Assembly (NCBI GenBank): GCA_030446505.1
Contig: JAUJND010000035.1
Location: 1-44,134, forward strand
Length of the DNA: 44,134 nucleotides
Direction of reading: 5' to 3'
Source: Chroococcidiopsidaceae cyanobacterium YX2bin18
GTDB taxonomy: Bacteria > Cyanobacteriota > Cyanobacteriia > Cyanobacteriales > Chroococcidiopsidaceae
The notes beneath the pieces were generated by a model that was not told where the DNA came from, did no database searches, and saw only the letters and a program-made list of their open reading frames with translations. Position numbers and translations under genes: made by a program. Position 1 is the first letter of the stretch, and every line of letters begins with the position of its first letter. Positions 26,598 through 35,811 of this stretch are shown here, piece by piece.

Positions 26598-29067
26598 TCA
26601 GCCGAGCGCAGTACCTCAATACCGTTAATCGCACCAAAGTTTACTTTGACCTAATATTGATGTTGAGTATGCCGTCGGCGCTGACTTGTATACCATCAAG
26701 GGGTACAACTACAGCAGTTAAGCTTCCCCAGCAGCAGATGTGATGTCGAAGTTGTCAAGCACAGTTTTACCTTCTATCGCGATATCTTGAACACGTCTAC
26801 CAATACCAGCAGGACCTTGATTTGGAGTGCCAGTGAGTTCACCTCCGCAAAGTGCAGACGCACATCAACTTTCCCGCTCACAGGTAGATTGTAGGAGATG
26901 AGACGAGATTCTATCGGCGAGGACTCAAGACCTGTCTTGGCACGGTAAGTCCAGTAGAGTCTGTCATTAGTTGTGTTAAGAATATTGGGTGTGCCTCCAG
27001 CATTCTCAGCAGTTGCTGGACCGGGGCTTGAGGTGCAATAAGCCTTGTCTGATGACTTCGTCTACCAGATGCATCTGTGTTGCGGGGTACCGGCTACATC
27101 AAGGCGATATATAGGGGCGCGGGCTGCTGTTGTCTCATTGGACTTAACTGCAAAATCATCGACGGTTGCAGTGAACAGCGCTCCACCTTTATGACTAGTA
27201 ATAAGCCCTGCTTTGCTTTGAGCAGCAAAGAAATGACCAAACTCACTTCCCTTATCCTTGAGCGATATGAAGCTAGGCATATTTACTAGCGTGCTATTTC
27301 CCGCAGCATCAACAACCTCAAACCCAGCCCGAATTGTTCCTGCTACTGGGTCAGTGAATAGTTTCAAATCTAGTGACTGCAAGGTTGAGGCGTTAGCAAT
27401 CGGCACAATTTCGCCTATGCGATCAGACACCCCATTATTCTGCTCGAACAAGAACTCTACACCAACGCCGCCATTGAGATTTCTCGCTACTAGCTTGACG
27501 TAGTTATTTTGGTCATAACCAAACATCACACCCGCCTGCTCAGCCCCTGCATTAAGGTAGCTCAGCGAGCCGAGCAGTTTAGTGTTGATTACAGCCTTAC
27601 CTGCCCTGCCGTCAAATTTATCTGCAACCCATTTACCAGGTTATTGTCGCTGCTGTTAATGCCTGCGGTGCTAGTAACTTTTAGGGTGCTTGCAGTTGGA
27701 TTGATGTCTAATAGCGACTTCTGATAGGATGCGGTTGAGGTGTAGCCATCGTTTTTGTTAAGTTGAGTACTGGTAAAGCCAATAGTCTGCCCATCCTTAT
27801 CAGTTAGGCTACCTTGATATGTCTTGTTGAAGTTAAATATCAAATCGGGTGAACCAGGGACTAAACCGCCTACGGATGGGTCTAAAGCTGGTGACTCAGG
27901 TTTAGCATTCGTGAGCAAGTAAACATTGTCGTTGTAGTCAAAGTTTTTATTTGGATTGAGACCAGTATCGGAAGTAGCTATCCAAGTGTTAGGAACAATA
28001 GCGCCATTCTCATCCCGTGCAGTGTATATCCGCCATTCATGCGTTGTAATGCCATTGATGATATTCTTACTATCATCTGTCGAACCTGGACCACGCTTAA
28101 GGGCAAAGGGACCACTTGGATTAAAATCTACGTTGTTGCTTGTAGGTGCAACGATTTTACCACCAACCAAAATATTAGCGGGCAGCAACTTTTGATTTTT
28201 TCTCCGCCACCTCGGTCTTCACCGCCTGGCAGCGCATAGAGAAAATTACCGCTACTGCTGCCTTTTGGCACAAATTCTACACCGTGTGGATCGTGTCGGG
28301 GCTACTGTATACCGCGATTGGGAATAATTCTACAGAGCGCTGGCATTGGCACGCACCCAGTAGGGGGAGTAAACCTCATCTCCTAGCAGAATTTTTGTCC
28401 CACCCATTTTTTGGTTTTCCGTACCTACATTGGTACCAAACCCAAAGGAGCGGACTATCTCTGCTACCGAAGGCTCAAATCTACCAGTGACGTTATCAGC
28501 ATTAAGCCCTGCCAGAGCAACTGTTGTTGTCGGCTGATCCGGGTCATTACTGCTAATGGTCAGTGATGCGTAGTTTTCACCGTTTAATGTATGGGTTATC
28601 CCCCCTGTACTAAGTGCGGCAGCCCGTTGAGGCAAAAACCGAACTGGGAGGCTGAAAGAACCACCAGGTGCGATGGTAATAGGCAGATTTGCCGTAGATG
28701 TAAAATCCCTACCCCTTTGATGATCGGCAGGGCGTACAGCGTTAAACTTTTCTTGCGAGTCACCGAAAGCCAGCGCTGTAATCGTTAAAGTTTGACTGCC
28801 TGTATTGCGGAGAGTCAAATTTTTTCCTGCACGTGGCTCCTCACTGAACGTGCTGAACACCATCCGATTCTTCAAAGTGTTCGAGAGGTCTGAACTAGGG
28901 GAGAGCACTTCAAGGTTTGGTACTCCTGCTGCAAGAACTTGGGAGCTAATAGCCGACGAATCAGTCTTCAAGCCTAAAGTTGGAAATTCATTAGCGATGA
29001 AATACACTCCACTGGTGTTTAGGATAAAGATAGAGGCAATGCCTAAGGTAGAAAATTTATGAGCCAT
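26598..29067 (-). pseudogene. Decayed extracellular lectin-like protein (ASH, LamG-like and malectin domains)
   Basis: The gene would encode about 820 residues from an ATG at 29067 (GGAG upstream) with a signal-like N-terminus (MAHKFSTLGIASIFILNTSG). The first frame holds an ASH-type immunoglobulin domain (LTLRNTGSQTLTITALAFGD, LTISSNDPDQPTTTVALAGL). The second (27589-28188) contains GITTHEWRIYTARDENG and is unrecognised. The third (27062-27529) is LamG-like (MFGYDQNNYVKLVARN). The last, in several frames, is a malectin-like sugar-binding domain: YNLPVSGKVDVRLHFAEV, GIGRRVQDIAIEGKTVLDNF and ending KVNFGAINGIEVLRSAD at 26598. Shifts or stops near 28330, 28200, 27560, 27090, 26820 and 26700 inactivate it. 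Carbohydrate binding outside the cell is inferred from the domains. Confidence 0.8.
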
Positions 29068-29390
29068 GAAATAATACTCCACTAGTATTTAGGATAAGTG
29101 TATTTACAACACTGTAAAAAATGTGACTTACTATCTGAAGCTTTATTTTCAATCTTTCTTCTACTAAAGAAGGCTTTATAGTCTATTCTTCACACAATCT
29201 TTAAGTAATTACCAGTAAACCAATGTAAAAATTCATGCAAATTTTAATGTTTTAGCAGTGTTAGTACCAGTTTTTTAGATTATTCAGAAAGGGCAGCATG
29301 GCTCCGAGGGATTCCAAGTTGCCTTTAATGGTGACAATATATTCCCGCGCCTCTTAGGAAGAGCGCTAAAGTATATTCAGCTTAGAAGAC
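29068..29390. other. Divergent intergenic region
   Basis: These 323 AT-rich bases lie between the start of the lectin-like pseudogene and the SDR/CIA30 gene and should carry both promoters. No coding frame, hairpin or RNA gene is evident. Confidence 0.4.
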
Positions 29391-30875
29391 ATGAGAAAAG
29401 GGTGTCTAATGTCAAATCAAGGCGATCGCTCTCAATGGGATGCTGGCAGGTTTGTCCAAACGCTTGCTTATTTTGAGGTAATCCCTTTTGTTAGTTGGTT
29501 ACAACGGTTGCTCCAAAATCGTGTCAACGATAATAAAGACATACCTACTGGAGGCATGAGAGTGATATTAGTAGCTGGGGCAACAGGTGGTGTTGGTAAG
29601 CGAGTTGTGCAGCGACTAATTGAGCGTGGTTATCGAGTGCAAGCACTAGTTCGAGATCCGCATAAGGCACAGGCGATACTTGGCGATGACGTGGAATTGT
29701 TCACTGGAGACATTACCAAGCTAGAGACTCTAACTCCTGAAATGATGGCAGTTCAAGCTGTGATCTGTTGTACTGCGGTGCGAGTGCAGCCCGTGGAAGG
29801 AGACACACCAGATCGGGCTAAATACAACCAAGGAGTTAAATTTTATCAACCCGAAATTGTAGGAGATACCCCAGAAGTAGTAGAATATCTAGGGGTAAAG
29901 AACCTAGTACAGGCTGCTGCTAAGTATTTGGCAGCACCAGAAAAACTGATATTTAATTTCACTAACCCATCAGACGACTTAAAAAATATTTGGGGCGCTG
30001 TGGATGATGTGGTGATGGGTGGTGTAAGTCAGAGTGATATCCGCTTCGTGGATGGTACAGCTTTATTTGCTGGTAACGTATCAGTACAAAACTCTGGCGG
30101 CTTTGCTTCAGTTCGCACCCGCAATTTTGACCCACCGTTCAATTTCGCTGGCTACCAAGGCGTAGAATTGCGTGTCAGAGGAGACGGTAAGCGCTACAAA
30201 TTGATCATCCGCACAGAATCAAAATGGGATGGCACTGGCTATTCTTATTCCTTCGACACTGTAAGTAATAGCTGGATCACTGTTCGTATTCCTTTTACTG
30301 AATTAATTGCGGGATTTCGAGGCAAGACGCTGAAAGCGCCCCCAATTGATACCAGCAATATCTGCGCGTTTCAACTGATGTTGAGCAAGTTCGAGTATGA
30401 CGGCGAACTTAACCCGAATTTTTCGCCTGGTGGTTTTGCCTTGCAAGTGGAATCTATTAAAGCGTATGGCGGCGCGACATTACCTCAATTTGTCCTAGTT
30501 AGTTCAGCAGGTGTGACTCGTCCTGGTCGTGCTGGAATTAATCTAGAGGAAGAACCACCAGCAGTAAGGTTGAACGACCAACTAGGTGGAATTCTGACAT
30601 GGAAATTGCGGGGTGAGGACAGTGTTAGAGAGAGTGGAGTGCCTTACACAATTATTAGACCTTGTGCGCTGACTGAGGAACCTGGAGTTCAAGAATTAAT
30701 TTTTGAGCAAGGTGACAACATTAAGGGCAAGGTAAGTCGGGATTCAATTGCCGAGGTTTGTGTTCAGGCGTTGGAACAGCCGCAAGCGTGTAATGTGACT
30801 TTTGAGGTGAAAAGTGGCAGTTCCCTTAATAATAATTGGCAAAGTTTATTTGAGCGCTTGCAACCGGACAAGTAG
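29391..30875 (+). CDS. NAD(P)-binding SDR protein with an inserted CIA30 domain
   Basis: A 494-residue protein with nested domains. Residues about 57-180 are the start of an atypical SDR/NmrA-like Rossmann fold: VILVAGATGGVGKRVV, YRVQALVRDP, VELFTGDITK. Residues about 185-365 are a complete CIA30 (complex I intermediate-associated 30) domain: LIFNFTNPSDDLKNIWGAVD, DDVVMGGVSQSDIRF, and GFALQVESIKAYG. The Rossmann domain then resumes with QFVLVSSAGVTRPGRAGINL, PYTIIRPCALTEEPG and the end. The arrangement is known in cyanobacteria and plant plastids. Its role is unproven; assembly of membrane complexes is an inference. The frame could start at 29391 or, more in line with relatives, at the ATG of 29409. 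The active-site Tyr-x-x-x-Lys is not obvious. Confidence 0.88.
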   Translation: MRKGCLMSNQGDRSQWDAGRFVQTLAYFEVIPFVSWLQRLLQNRVNDNKDIPTGGMRVILVAGATGGVGKRVVQRLIERGYRVQALVRDPHKAQAILGDDVELFTGDITKLETLTPEMMAVQAVICCTAVRVQPVEGDTPDRAKYNQGVKFYQPEIVGDTPEVVEYLGVKNLVQAAAKYLAAPEKLIFNFTNPSDDLKNIWGAVDDVVMGGVSQSDIRFVDGTALFAGNVSVQNSGGFASVRTRNFDPPFNFAGYQGVELRVRGDGKRYKLIIRTESKWDGTGYSYSFDTVSNSWITVRIPFTELIAGFRGKTLKAPPIDTSNICAFQLMLSKFEYDGELNPNFSPGGFALQVESIKAYGGATLPQFVLVSSAGVTRPGRAGINLEEEPPAVRLNDQLGGILTWKLRGEDSVRESGVPYTIIRPCALTEEPGVQELIFEQGDNIKGKVSRDSIAEVCVQALEQPQACNVTFEVKSGSSLNNNWQSLFERLQPDK

Positions 30876-30893
30876 CATTTATAAATGTTTTTT
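30876..30893 (+). terminator. Weak terminator-like palindrome with T-run
   Basis: CATTTATAAATG, a short palindrome right after the SDR/CIA30 stop, is followed by TTTTTT. The stem is AT-rich and short, so termination would be partial and some read-through into the next gene is likely. Confidence 0.35.
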
Positions 30894-30904
30894 GATTATA
30901 AGCC

Positions 30905-31291
30905 ATGCCTAAAAATAATAGCTTGCTAAAGAAAATTGCGATTTGTCTAACTTTGGTTGTAGTAATAATCGCTTGGAGTGGGTTATTTACTCCTGCCTCA
31001 TCGCAAGATCAATCTCGAATTAATGCCCTGGAAGTAGATATTAATGGTATCGAGTCTCACGGCTCAATAGAATAGAGTCTCAGCAATCAGTCTGCAGGGG
31101 TTGAGTCTCCAAAAGTAGCATCTTCACCTTCGTCCCCAACTACTACAGGACGAAATCGACCACAGTTAAATCGTGAGCAAATGTTTGAGCGATTAGCGAC
31201 TTTAGTGATTGAACTTAAGCAACAAGTCAATAAATTAGAGACTCGTGTTTCTCAACTGGAGCCAGGTGGAGCGCCACGTAATACTCGTTGA
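30905..31291 (+). pseudogene. Small exported coiled-coil protein with an in-frame TAG
   Basis: From an ATG at 30905 the frame has a signal peptide or membrane anchor (LKKIAICLTLVVVIIAWSGL, then FTPASSQ). A heptad-like segment SRINALEVDINGIES follows, then a TAG at 31073-31075. The frame continues with a Ser/Pro/Thr-rich linker and a second coiled coil (FERLATLVIELKQQVNKLET, RVSQLEPGG) to a stop at 31289. A one-base shift over 31056-31085 reads RLNRIESQ, which continues the heptads naturally. The lesion may therefore be a pair of compensating indels that exposed a stop. An intact protein would be 128 residues, periplasmic or lipid-side. The function is unknown. Confidence 0.55.
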
Positions 31292-31326
31292 TTACTATTC
31301 TAATAAAGTTATTTGAGTTGATTAAT

Positions 31327-31717
31327 ATGATTGCAGTAGATACGGTAAGTTATGAAGGGGGTTGTCACTGTGGAGCGGTTCGGTTTCGGGTTGTGGTTGA
31401 CAATTACAAAGCGGATGATTGTAACTGTTCTATTTGTAGAAAGAAAAGGCTTTTTACATCTAATTGTCCCACCTGAGCGCTTTACATTATTGCAAGGTGA
31501 TGATGTGTTGACAACGTACAAGTTTAATACAGGAGTTGCCCAGCATACTTTCTGCCGTATCTGTGGAATTCACGCTTTTTACCGTCCGCGATCGCATCCC
31601 AACTCTATTGATGTTAATGTCCGCTGTCTCGATGGCGATGTATTGTCTCATTTTGAAATCGTGCCTTTTGATGGCGCTAGCTGGGAGGAAAATATACACA
31701 AGCTGCACCAAAATTAA
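31327..31717 (+). pseudogene. GFA-family (glutathione-dependent formaldehyde-activating-like) protein, frameshifted
   Basis: The first frame gives MIAVDTVSYEGGCHCGAVRF, then CNCSICRKK. After one extra A in the run AAGAAAAGG, the second frame continues GFLHLIVPPERFTLLQGDDV, YKFNTGVAQHTFCRICGIHA and FYRPRSHPNSIDVNVRCLDG to the stop at 31715-31717. The zinc ligands of the GFA fold (CHC, CxxC, CxxC) are all present. Apart from the single-base shift the protein is complete at about 130 residues. A one-base sequencing or assembly error in the A-run is as likely as true inactivation. GFA proteins bind glutathione adducts; the natural substrate of most members is unknown. Confidence 0.82.
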
Positions 31718-32261
31718 TTTGGTTTAATTTTGGTATCTAGGAGCATTTAGAAATTATCAGGCTTATAGTAAATGGATAATATCTAAAATTATTCGCCGCT
31801 ATTTGTACTAGAACAATATTTGAAAGTTTGATGAGATTTCTAGCTGTTGAGCATCTCAGAGATTTATATTTCCAGTTATCAGTAATTAATTTTAAATAAG
31901 ATAAAACTAAATATTATAGAAACAGAGTGTTTTTCGCAAATAAACTTGATGTAGCAGTTCCTATTTCATTTATGAATGTGGTGCGGGCTTCTGGTTCCCG
32001 GACAGACAAGATGTCTATCTCACAAATCAAATCAGATTGCTATGTATCTATTATGGATTTAAATATAGCTAGTAGTTTAACTAAAATTTAAGCCGATATT
32101 TCTTGCATAAAATAGGCTAGTTGGCAGCGCCCTTATATAAACTTTTATTAAGCTGAAACAGAATTAGGCTTGATGTCGTAACCGCTGCCCGCACCAACTA
32201 ACTAGCAGTAGAACTTTATAATTAGACAAGGAAGACTATTTTTTAATTGAGGCAAGGACAA
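31718..32261. other. Intergenic region with a hairpin-rich dispersed-repeat-like segment
   Basis: These 544 AT-rich bases have no gene I can support. At about 31976-32022 there is a GC-richer patch, GTGGTGCGGGCTTCTGG and then AGACAAGATGTCT. It resembles the GTGCGGGC...ACAAGATGTC dispersed palindromic repeats common between genes of filamentous cyanobacteria. A related CTGCCCGCACCAAC occurs near 32187-32200. Confidence 0.4.
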
Positions 32262-32345
32262 TGGTTCTAATTCCACTATTATGCAAGCTCGTGGAACAAG
32301 CTGGGCTACCGCGTCACAGTTGGGGATGTAGCCACCCAAGCAGGA

Positions 32346-33551
32346 TTGAACGTTAACCTGGCTCAACAAGGATTATTAACCCTCGCCTCTGATACTGGTG
32401 GACATTTACAGGTAGCCGAATCTGGCGAAATTGTTTACCTGTTTCCCAAAACTTCAAACAATTCTGCGGAACAAATTCTTCCAGTTGCGGTTGCAGGAAT
32501 GGTGGAAAAAGTTTGGCGGGTTTTGTTTTATCTAATCCGAATTTCCTTTGGCATTGCCTTGCTGCTTTCAATTGCACTGATTTTAGTCGCAATTTTTATC
32601 ATTATTACTGCCACCAATAGAGATGGTGATGATAGCGGCGATCGCGGCAGTTCCGGTGGTGGCATGATATATATGCCGTACTTCTGGATTGGTCCTGATT
32701 GGTTCTGGGTTTTCTATCCAGATTATGACACTCGCTACCAACAGCGACGACGGGAAGAAAGCAAATTGAATTTCTTTGAAGCTATTTTCTCGTTTTTGTT
32801 TGGTGATGGTAATCCTAACGCGAACTTAGAAGAACGCCGTTGGCAACAAATTGCTGCTGTGATTCGTAATAATGGCGGAGCAGTAGCAGCAGAGCAAATT
32901 GCTCCCTATCTAGACGATATTGGGGAGGGATATGCCAAAGAGTACGAAAACTATATGCTGCCAGTGCTAACACGGTTTAATGGGCAACCAGTTGTAAGCC
33001 CTGAAGGGCAGATTGTATATCACTTCCCTGAGTTGCAGATTCAGGCATCTCAGCGGCGTTCTCGCTCAGTAAAACCGTACCTACAGGAGTTGCCTTGGCG
33101 CTTTAGTGCTGCTACTTCAGGACAAATTATGCTCAGTGCTGGGTTGGGCGTACTGAATCTTGTGGGAGCTTTGGTACTGGGAAGGTTGTTAGCAGATGGT
33201 ATTGCCTCGGAATTGGGTGGACTTGTCGCCTTTGCTCAAGGAATTTATTGGTTATTGCTAGGCTACGGTACGGCGTTTTTGGGTGTGCCTTTGGTGCGTT
33301 ATTTCTGGATTCAGTGGCGCAATAGCAAAATTAGTAATCGCAATCAGCAACGGCAAATACGGGCGCGGCAACTGGCAGAGGATAATACATTACAGCAAAA
33401 AATTGCCTATGCTCATCAGTTTGCCGCAGAAACAGTCATTAGTCAGGAAGATTTAGTCTACACCACTGAAACTGATTTACTGGAACAGGAGGCACAAACC
33501 GACGAAATTGATGCTGAGTGGCAGCGCCGATTACGTCAATCGGGTTCTTAG
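32346..33551 (+). CDS. Conserved cyanobacterial/plastid membrane protein of unknown function
   Basis: A 401-residue frame with a TTG start. A soluble N-terminal domain (LASDTGGHLQVAESGEIVYL) is followed by a transmembrane helix (about 50-86), then a Trp/Tyr-rich stretch (MPYFWIGPDWFWVFYPDYDT). A second module repeats the first pattern (VVSPEGQIVYHFPELQI) before two helices near 250-310 and a charged coiled-coil tail. The layout resembles a cyanobacterial protein with a chloroplast relative in plants, sometimes labelled iron-sulfur-cluster related; I rely on memory for that. In-frame codons upstream of the TTG (YRVTVGDVATQAG) continue the domain but have no ATG. The N-terminus may thus be damaged by an indel near 32290. 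The downstream SIMPL gene starts ten bases after its stop. Confidence 0.65.
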   Translation: MNVNLAQQGLLTLASDTGGHLQVAESGEIVYLFPKTSNNSAEQILPVAVAGMVEKVWRVLFYLIRISFGIALLLSIALILVAIFIIITATNRDGDDSGDRGSSGGGMIYMPYFWIGPDWFWVFYPDYDTRYQQRRREESKLNFFEAIFSFLFGDGNPNANLEERRWQQIAAVIRNNGGAVAAEQIAPYLDDIGEGYAKEYENYMLPVLTRFNGQPVVSPEGQIVYHFPELQIQASQRRSRSVKPYLQELPWRFSAATSGQIMLSAGLGVLNLVGALVLGRLLADGIASELGGLVAFAQGIYWLLLGYGTAFLGVPLVRYFWIQWRNSKISNRNQQRQIRARQLAEDNTLQQKIAYAHQFAAETVISQEDLVYTTETDLLEQEAQTDEIDAEWQRRLRQSGS

Positions 33552-33561
33552 AAATAAACCT

Positions 33562-34179
33562 ATGGGAATGCTAACTGTTACGGGGAAAGGAGTCGAAAAT
33601 ATCCCAACAACAATTGTTGAGGTTACTCTAGGAGTTGAGATTCAGGGTACAACCGCTAGTGAAGTTCAGCAATCAGTAGGATTGCGTTCGTCAGCCATAG
33701 TTGCCCTACTACAATCACGTAATGTTGAGAAGTTAAAAACTACAGGTGTTAACTTTAACCCGACCTACAGTTACGACAATAAGCCGGAACCAACTGGATT
33801 TATCGGTACTAATCTAGTTAGTTTTCGGATGAACACTGAGCAAGTTGGCATTCTCTTAGATGAGGCGATAGTTGCAGGTGTGACCCGAATTGATCGTGTA
33901 AACTTCATTGCTGACGATGCAGCCACAAACGAGGCTCGTCAAAAAGCCCTGCAAAAAGCAACTCACGATGCTCTAACTCAAGCTAGTGATGTTCTGGGTA
34001 CACTTAATTTCACCCAGCGCGAGATTGTGAGTATTGAAGTGAATGCAGCAGGTGAATTACTATTTCCTGATCCAGTCCCTAGACGAATATGCGCACGAGC
34101 TAGCAGAGATCAGATTATCCCGATTATTGGTGACGAACAGCAGGTAGAAGCGACTGTAACCTTACAGATCAGCTATTAA
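33562..34179 (+). CDS. SIMPL-domain (DUF541, YggE/BP26-like) protein
   Basis: This 205-residue protein is one SIMPL domain: LTVTGKGVENIPTTIVEVTL, ASEVQQSVGLRSSAIVALLQ and GTNLVSFRMNTEQVGILLDE, with the end EQQVEATVTLQISY. Relatives form periplasmic ring or channel-like oligomers and act in oxidative or envelope stress. Most have a signal peptide before TVTGKG; this frame has only MGML there, so export is doubtful. The frame is open back to 33508, inside the previous gene, without a signal sequence. The first ATG after the upstream stop (33562) is chosen, with translational coupling likely. Confidence 0.8.
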   Translation: MGMLTVTGKGVENIPTTIVEVTLGVEIQGTTASEVQQSVGLRSSAIVALLQSRNVEKLKTTGVNFNPTYSYDNKPEPTGFIGTNLVSFRMNTEQVGILLDEAIVAGVTRIDRVNFIADDAATNEARQKALQKATHDALTQASDVLGTLNFTQREIVSIEVNAAGELLFPDPVPRRICARASRDQIIPIIGDEQQVEATVTLQISY

Positions 34180-34189
34180 GGCAAAATCT

Positions 34190-34465
34190 TGCACCAAGAC
34201 AAAGCGGCGGATAGAATTCACGGCTCAGACGAACAAAGGCTGCCTACCCGGAAACGGCAGGTTTTGTCTGTATATCCGACGCAGCCGTGTACGGGGTTCC
34301 AAGACAAAAACGGGATGAGAGATTGCTGCGAGAGTTTCGGGGGGGAGCCTTCCCTCCGAAATCTCACATGGCGGGAGTACTTCCCCAGTAACTCTGGCGG
34401 GAATAATTCCTCTCGTTCATTGCCGTCCTGTTGAGCGGACTGCAGTGCGGTTTAATCCGCTAGAT
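34190..34465. ncRNA. Candidate structured RNA or structured element, family unknown
   Basis: A GC-rich, gene-free stretch between two convergent genes with several clear stems. CAGAC...CTGCC pairs with GGCAG...GTCTG (34226-34270). CGCAGC (34280) pairs with GCTGCG (34325). A hairpin at 34332-34365 pairs GAG and TTTCGG with CCGAAA and CTC, plus GGGA with TCCC. CCAG pairs with CTGG (34385-34397), and AGCGGA pairs with TCCGCT (34434-34461). CCAAGACAAA occurs twice (34194 and 34299), and either copy can pair with TTTTGTCT, which would give alternative folds. It does not match my memory of RNase P RNA, tmRNA, 6S or SRP RNA. The strand is uncertain and a decayed intron or element end is possible. 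Confidence 0.4.
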
Positions 34466-34478
34466 GCAAGATGTAAGA

Positions 34479-35621
34479 TTATTGCACTTGAATTTGGGAG
34501 ATTTTAATACCTTGGTAATAATGCTGCAAAATCTGCTGGTATTTGACTCCTCTTTGAGCCAAAGTATAAGCTCCCCACTGGCTCATTCCTAGACCATGAC
34601 CCAACCCCCGACCATCAAATCGCACTGCCAATGGGTTTTCGGTGAGAGTAAAGTTAAAGCGCGTACTTCTAAGACCTAGTAAGTCACGTACAGCCTCTCC
34701 CTTAAGTTGTCGTGTTCCCTTGTCGCCAACAACTTGGATAGTTTTAATGCTTCCGTAAGGTGTGAGAATTGGAGTTAAAGACACAAGATTGCCGACTCCA
34801 GAAATCCGCGTGTTGAGTTCCTCTGGGGAGAAGGTTTTTACCCACTGACAGGCGCTGACATTCTGATCAAAATCTTTCACGGCACGCAAGTAGGGCAATG
34901 GTTCAACCCAAACATCTTCGACGTTTGAAGTGTGTCCTCCAGAACAGGCGTGAAAGACGGAGAGAATAATTTGATTTTTGTAGGTTAGTACCTGTCCAGT
35001 AGTTGCATCTACTGCGGCGTAGGTTCCAGGAGATTCACTCTCTACGCCATTGTAAACCTGCGACGCTTGGGTGTTTTCTAGATCGTAGATGTCACGTCTT
35101 TCGTTTTCCCGCTTGTAGATAGCGTAGGTACGGGCGGCGACGGCTTGAGCTTTAAGGGCTTCTAGAGGCCAATTGCCGTTCATTTCAGCGCCTAAAACGC
35201 TGTAGAGATATTGTTCTAAATCGACGTAGTTGACGGCGGTTAATCCGTTTGTAGTAGGAACTACTAGGGTTGAACCCCGATACCAGCGATCGCCAATATA
35301 GGCATAGCCATTACCACTCGGCTCAATCCACATCGCACCGGAATGCATCTGCTCTATGGCAACTCCATCAGTACTAGGCTGGGCATAAAATGCATTCATC
35401 GCTGCAATTTGCCCTAGTGGTTTGCCAGTATTGTAGTCCCGCACAACAGCTTTGGTAAAACTGCCGATTTTGACCTGACTTACGCCTTGGTGAATCGCTA
35501 CTCGTAATTGCATCGCTGCTTGAGCAGGAGCAACTAAGGCAAGCCATAAAAAAACTGACCACCAGTACCATCTTTTATAGGAAAAACAGGTCAATTGCGT
35601 TAACGCTAATTGAAATCTCAT
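34479..35621 (-). CDS. SpoIID/LytB-domain exported protein
   Basis: A 380-residue protein with an N-terminal signal peptide (WWSVFLWLALVAPAQA, cleavage after AQA about residue 35). A small beta domain follows, then the SpoIID/LytB domain: YVDLEQYLYSVLGAEMNGNW, PLEALKAQAVAARTYAIYK, SVFHACSGGHTSNVEDVWVE and the end GRGLGHGLGMSQWGAYTLAQ. In sporulating Firmicutes SpoIID is a lytic transglycosylase cutting denuded glycan; the conserved Glu of YSVLGAEM is the catalytic candidate. Cyanobacterial members likely remodel peptidoglycan in the periplasm. The gene is complete and stands alone, divergent from rnz and convergent with the SIMPL gene across the structured region. Confidence 0.9.
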   Translation of the reverse strand: MRFQLALTQLTCFSYKRWYWWSVFLWLALVAPAQAAMQLRVAIHQGVSQVKIGSFTKAVVRDYNTGKPLGQIAAMNAFYAQPSTDGVAIEQMHSGAMWIEPSGNGYAYIGDRWYRGSTLVVPTTNGLTAVNYVDLEQYLYSVLGAEMNGNWPLEALKAQAVAARTYAIYKRENERRDIYDLENTQASQVYNGVESESPGTYAAVDATTGQVLTYKNQIILSVFHACSGGHTSNVEDVWVEPLPYLRAVKDFDQNVSACQWVKTFSPEELNTRISGVGNLVSLTPILTPYGSIKTIQVVGDKGTRQLKGEAVRDLLGLRSTRFNFTLTENPLAVRFDGRGLGHGLGMSQWGAYTLAQRGVKYQQILQHYYQGIKISQIQVQ

Positions 35622-35811
35622 TCGGACATCCTCGTACTAAACTTGTGTGTGTTGATGATGTTTTTAAAATTTTTAGAGCGGTAGATTTTAAATTAACTAA
35701 TATAAGCTAACTAATCGTTGTCGCAGGCAATTAGGGAGACGAGTTTTTAGGCGTTGACGTGCCACCATAGAAAAGAAATTGCGAAGTTCTTTTATAGTTT
35801 GACTGAGCCAC

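Noticed and set aside
34189..34434. 81-codon plus-strand frame in the structured region
   Set aside because: The sequence is dominated by stems, the translation has no domain and there is no ribosome site.
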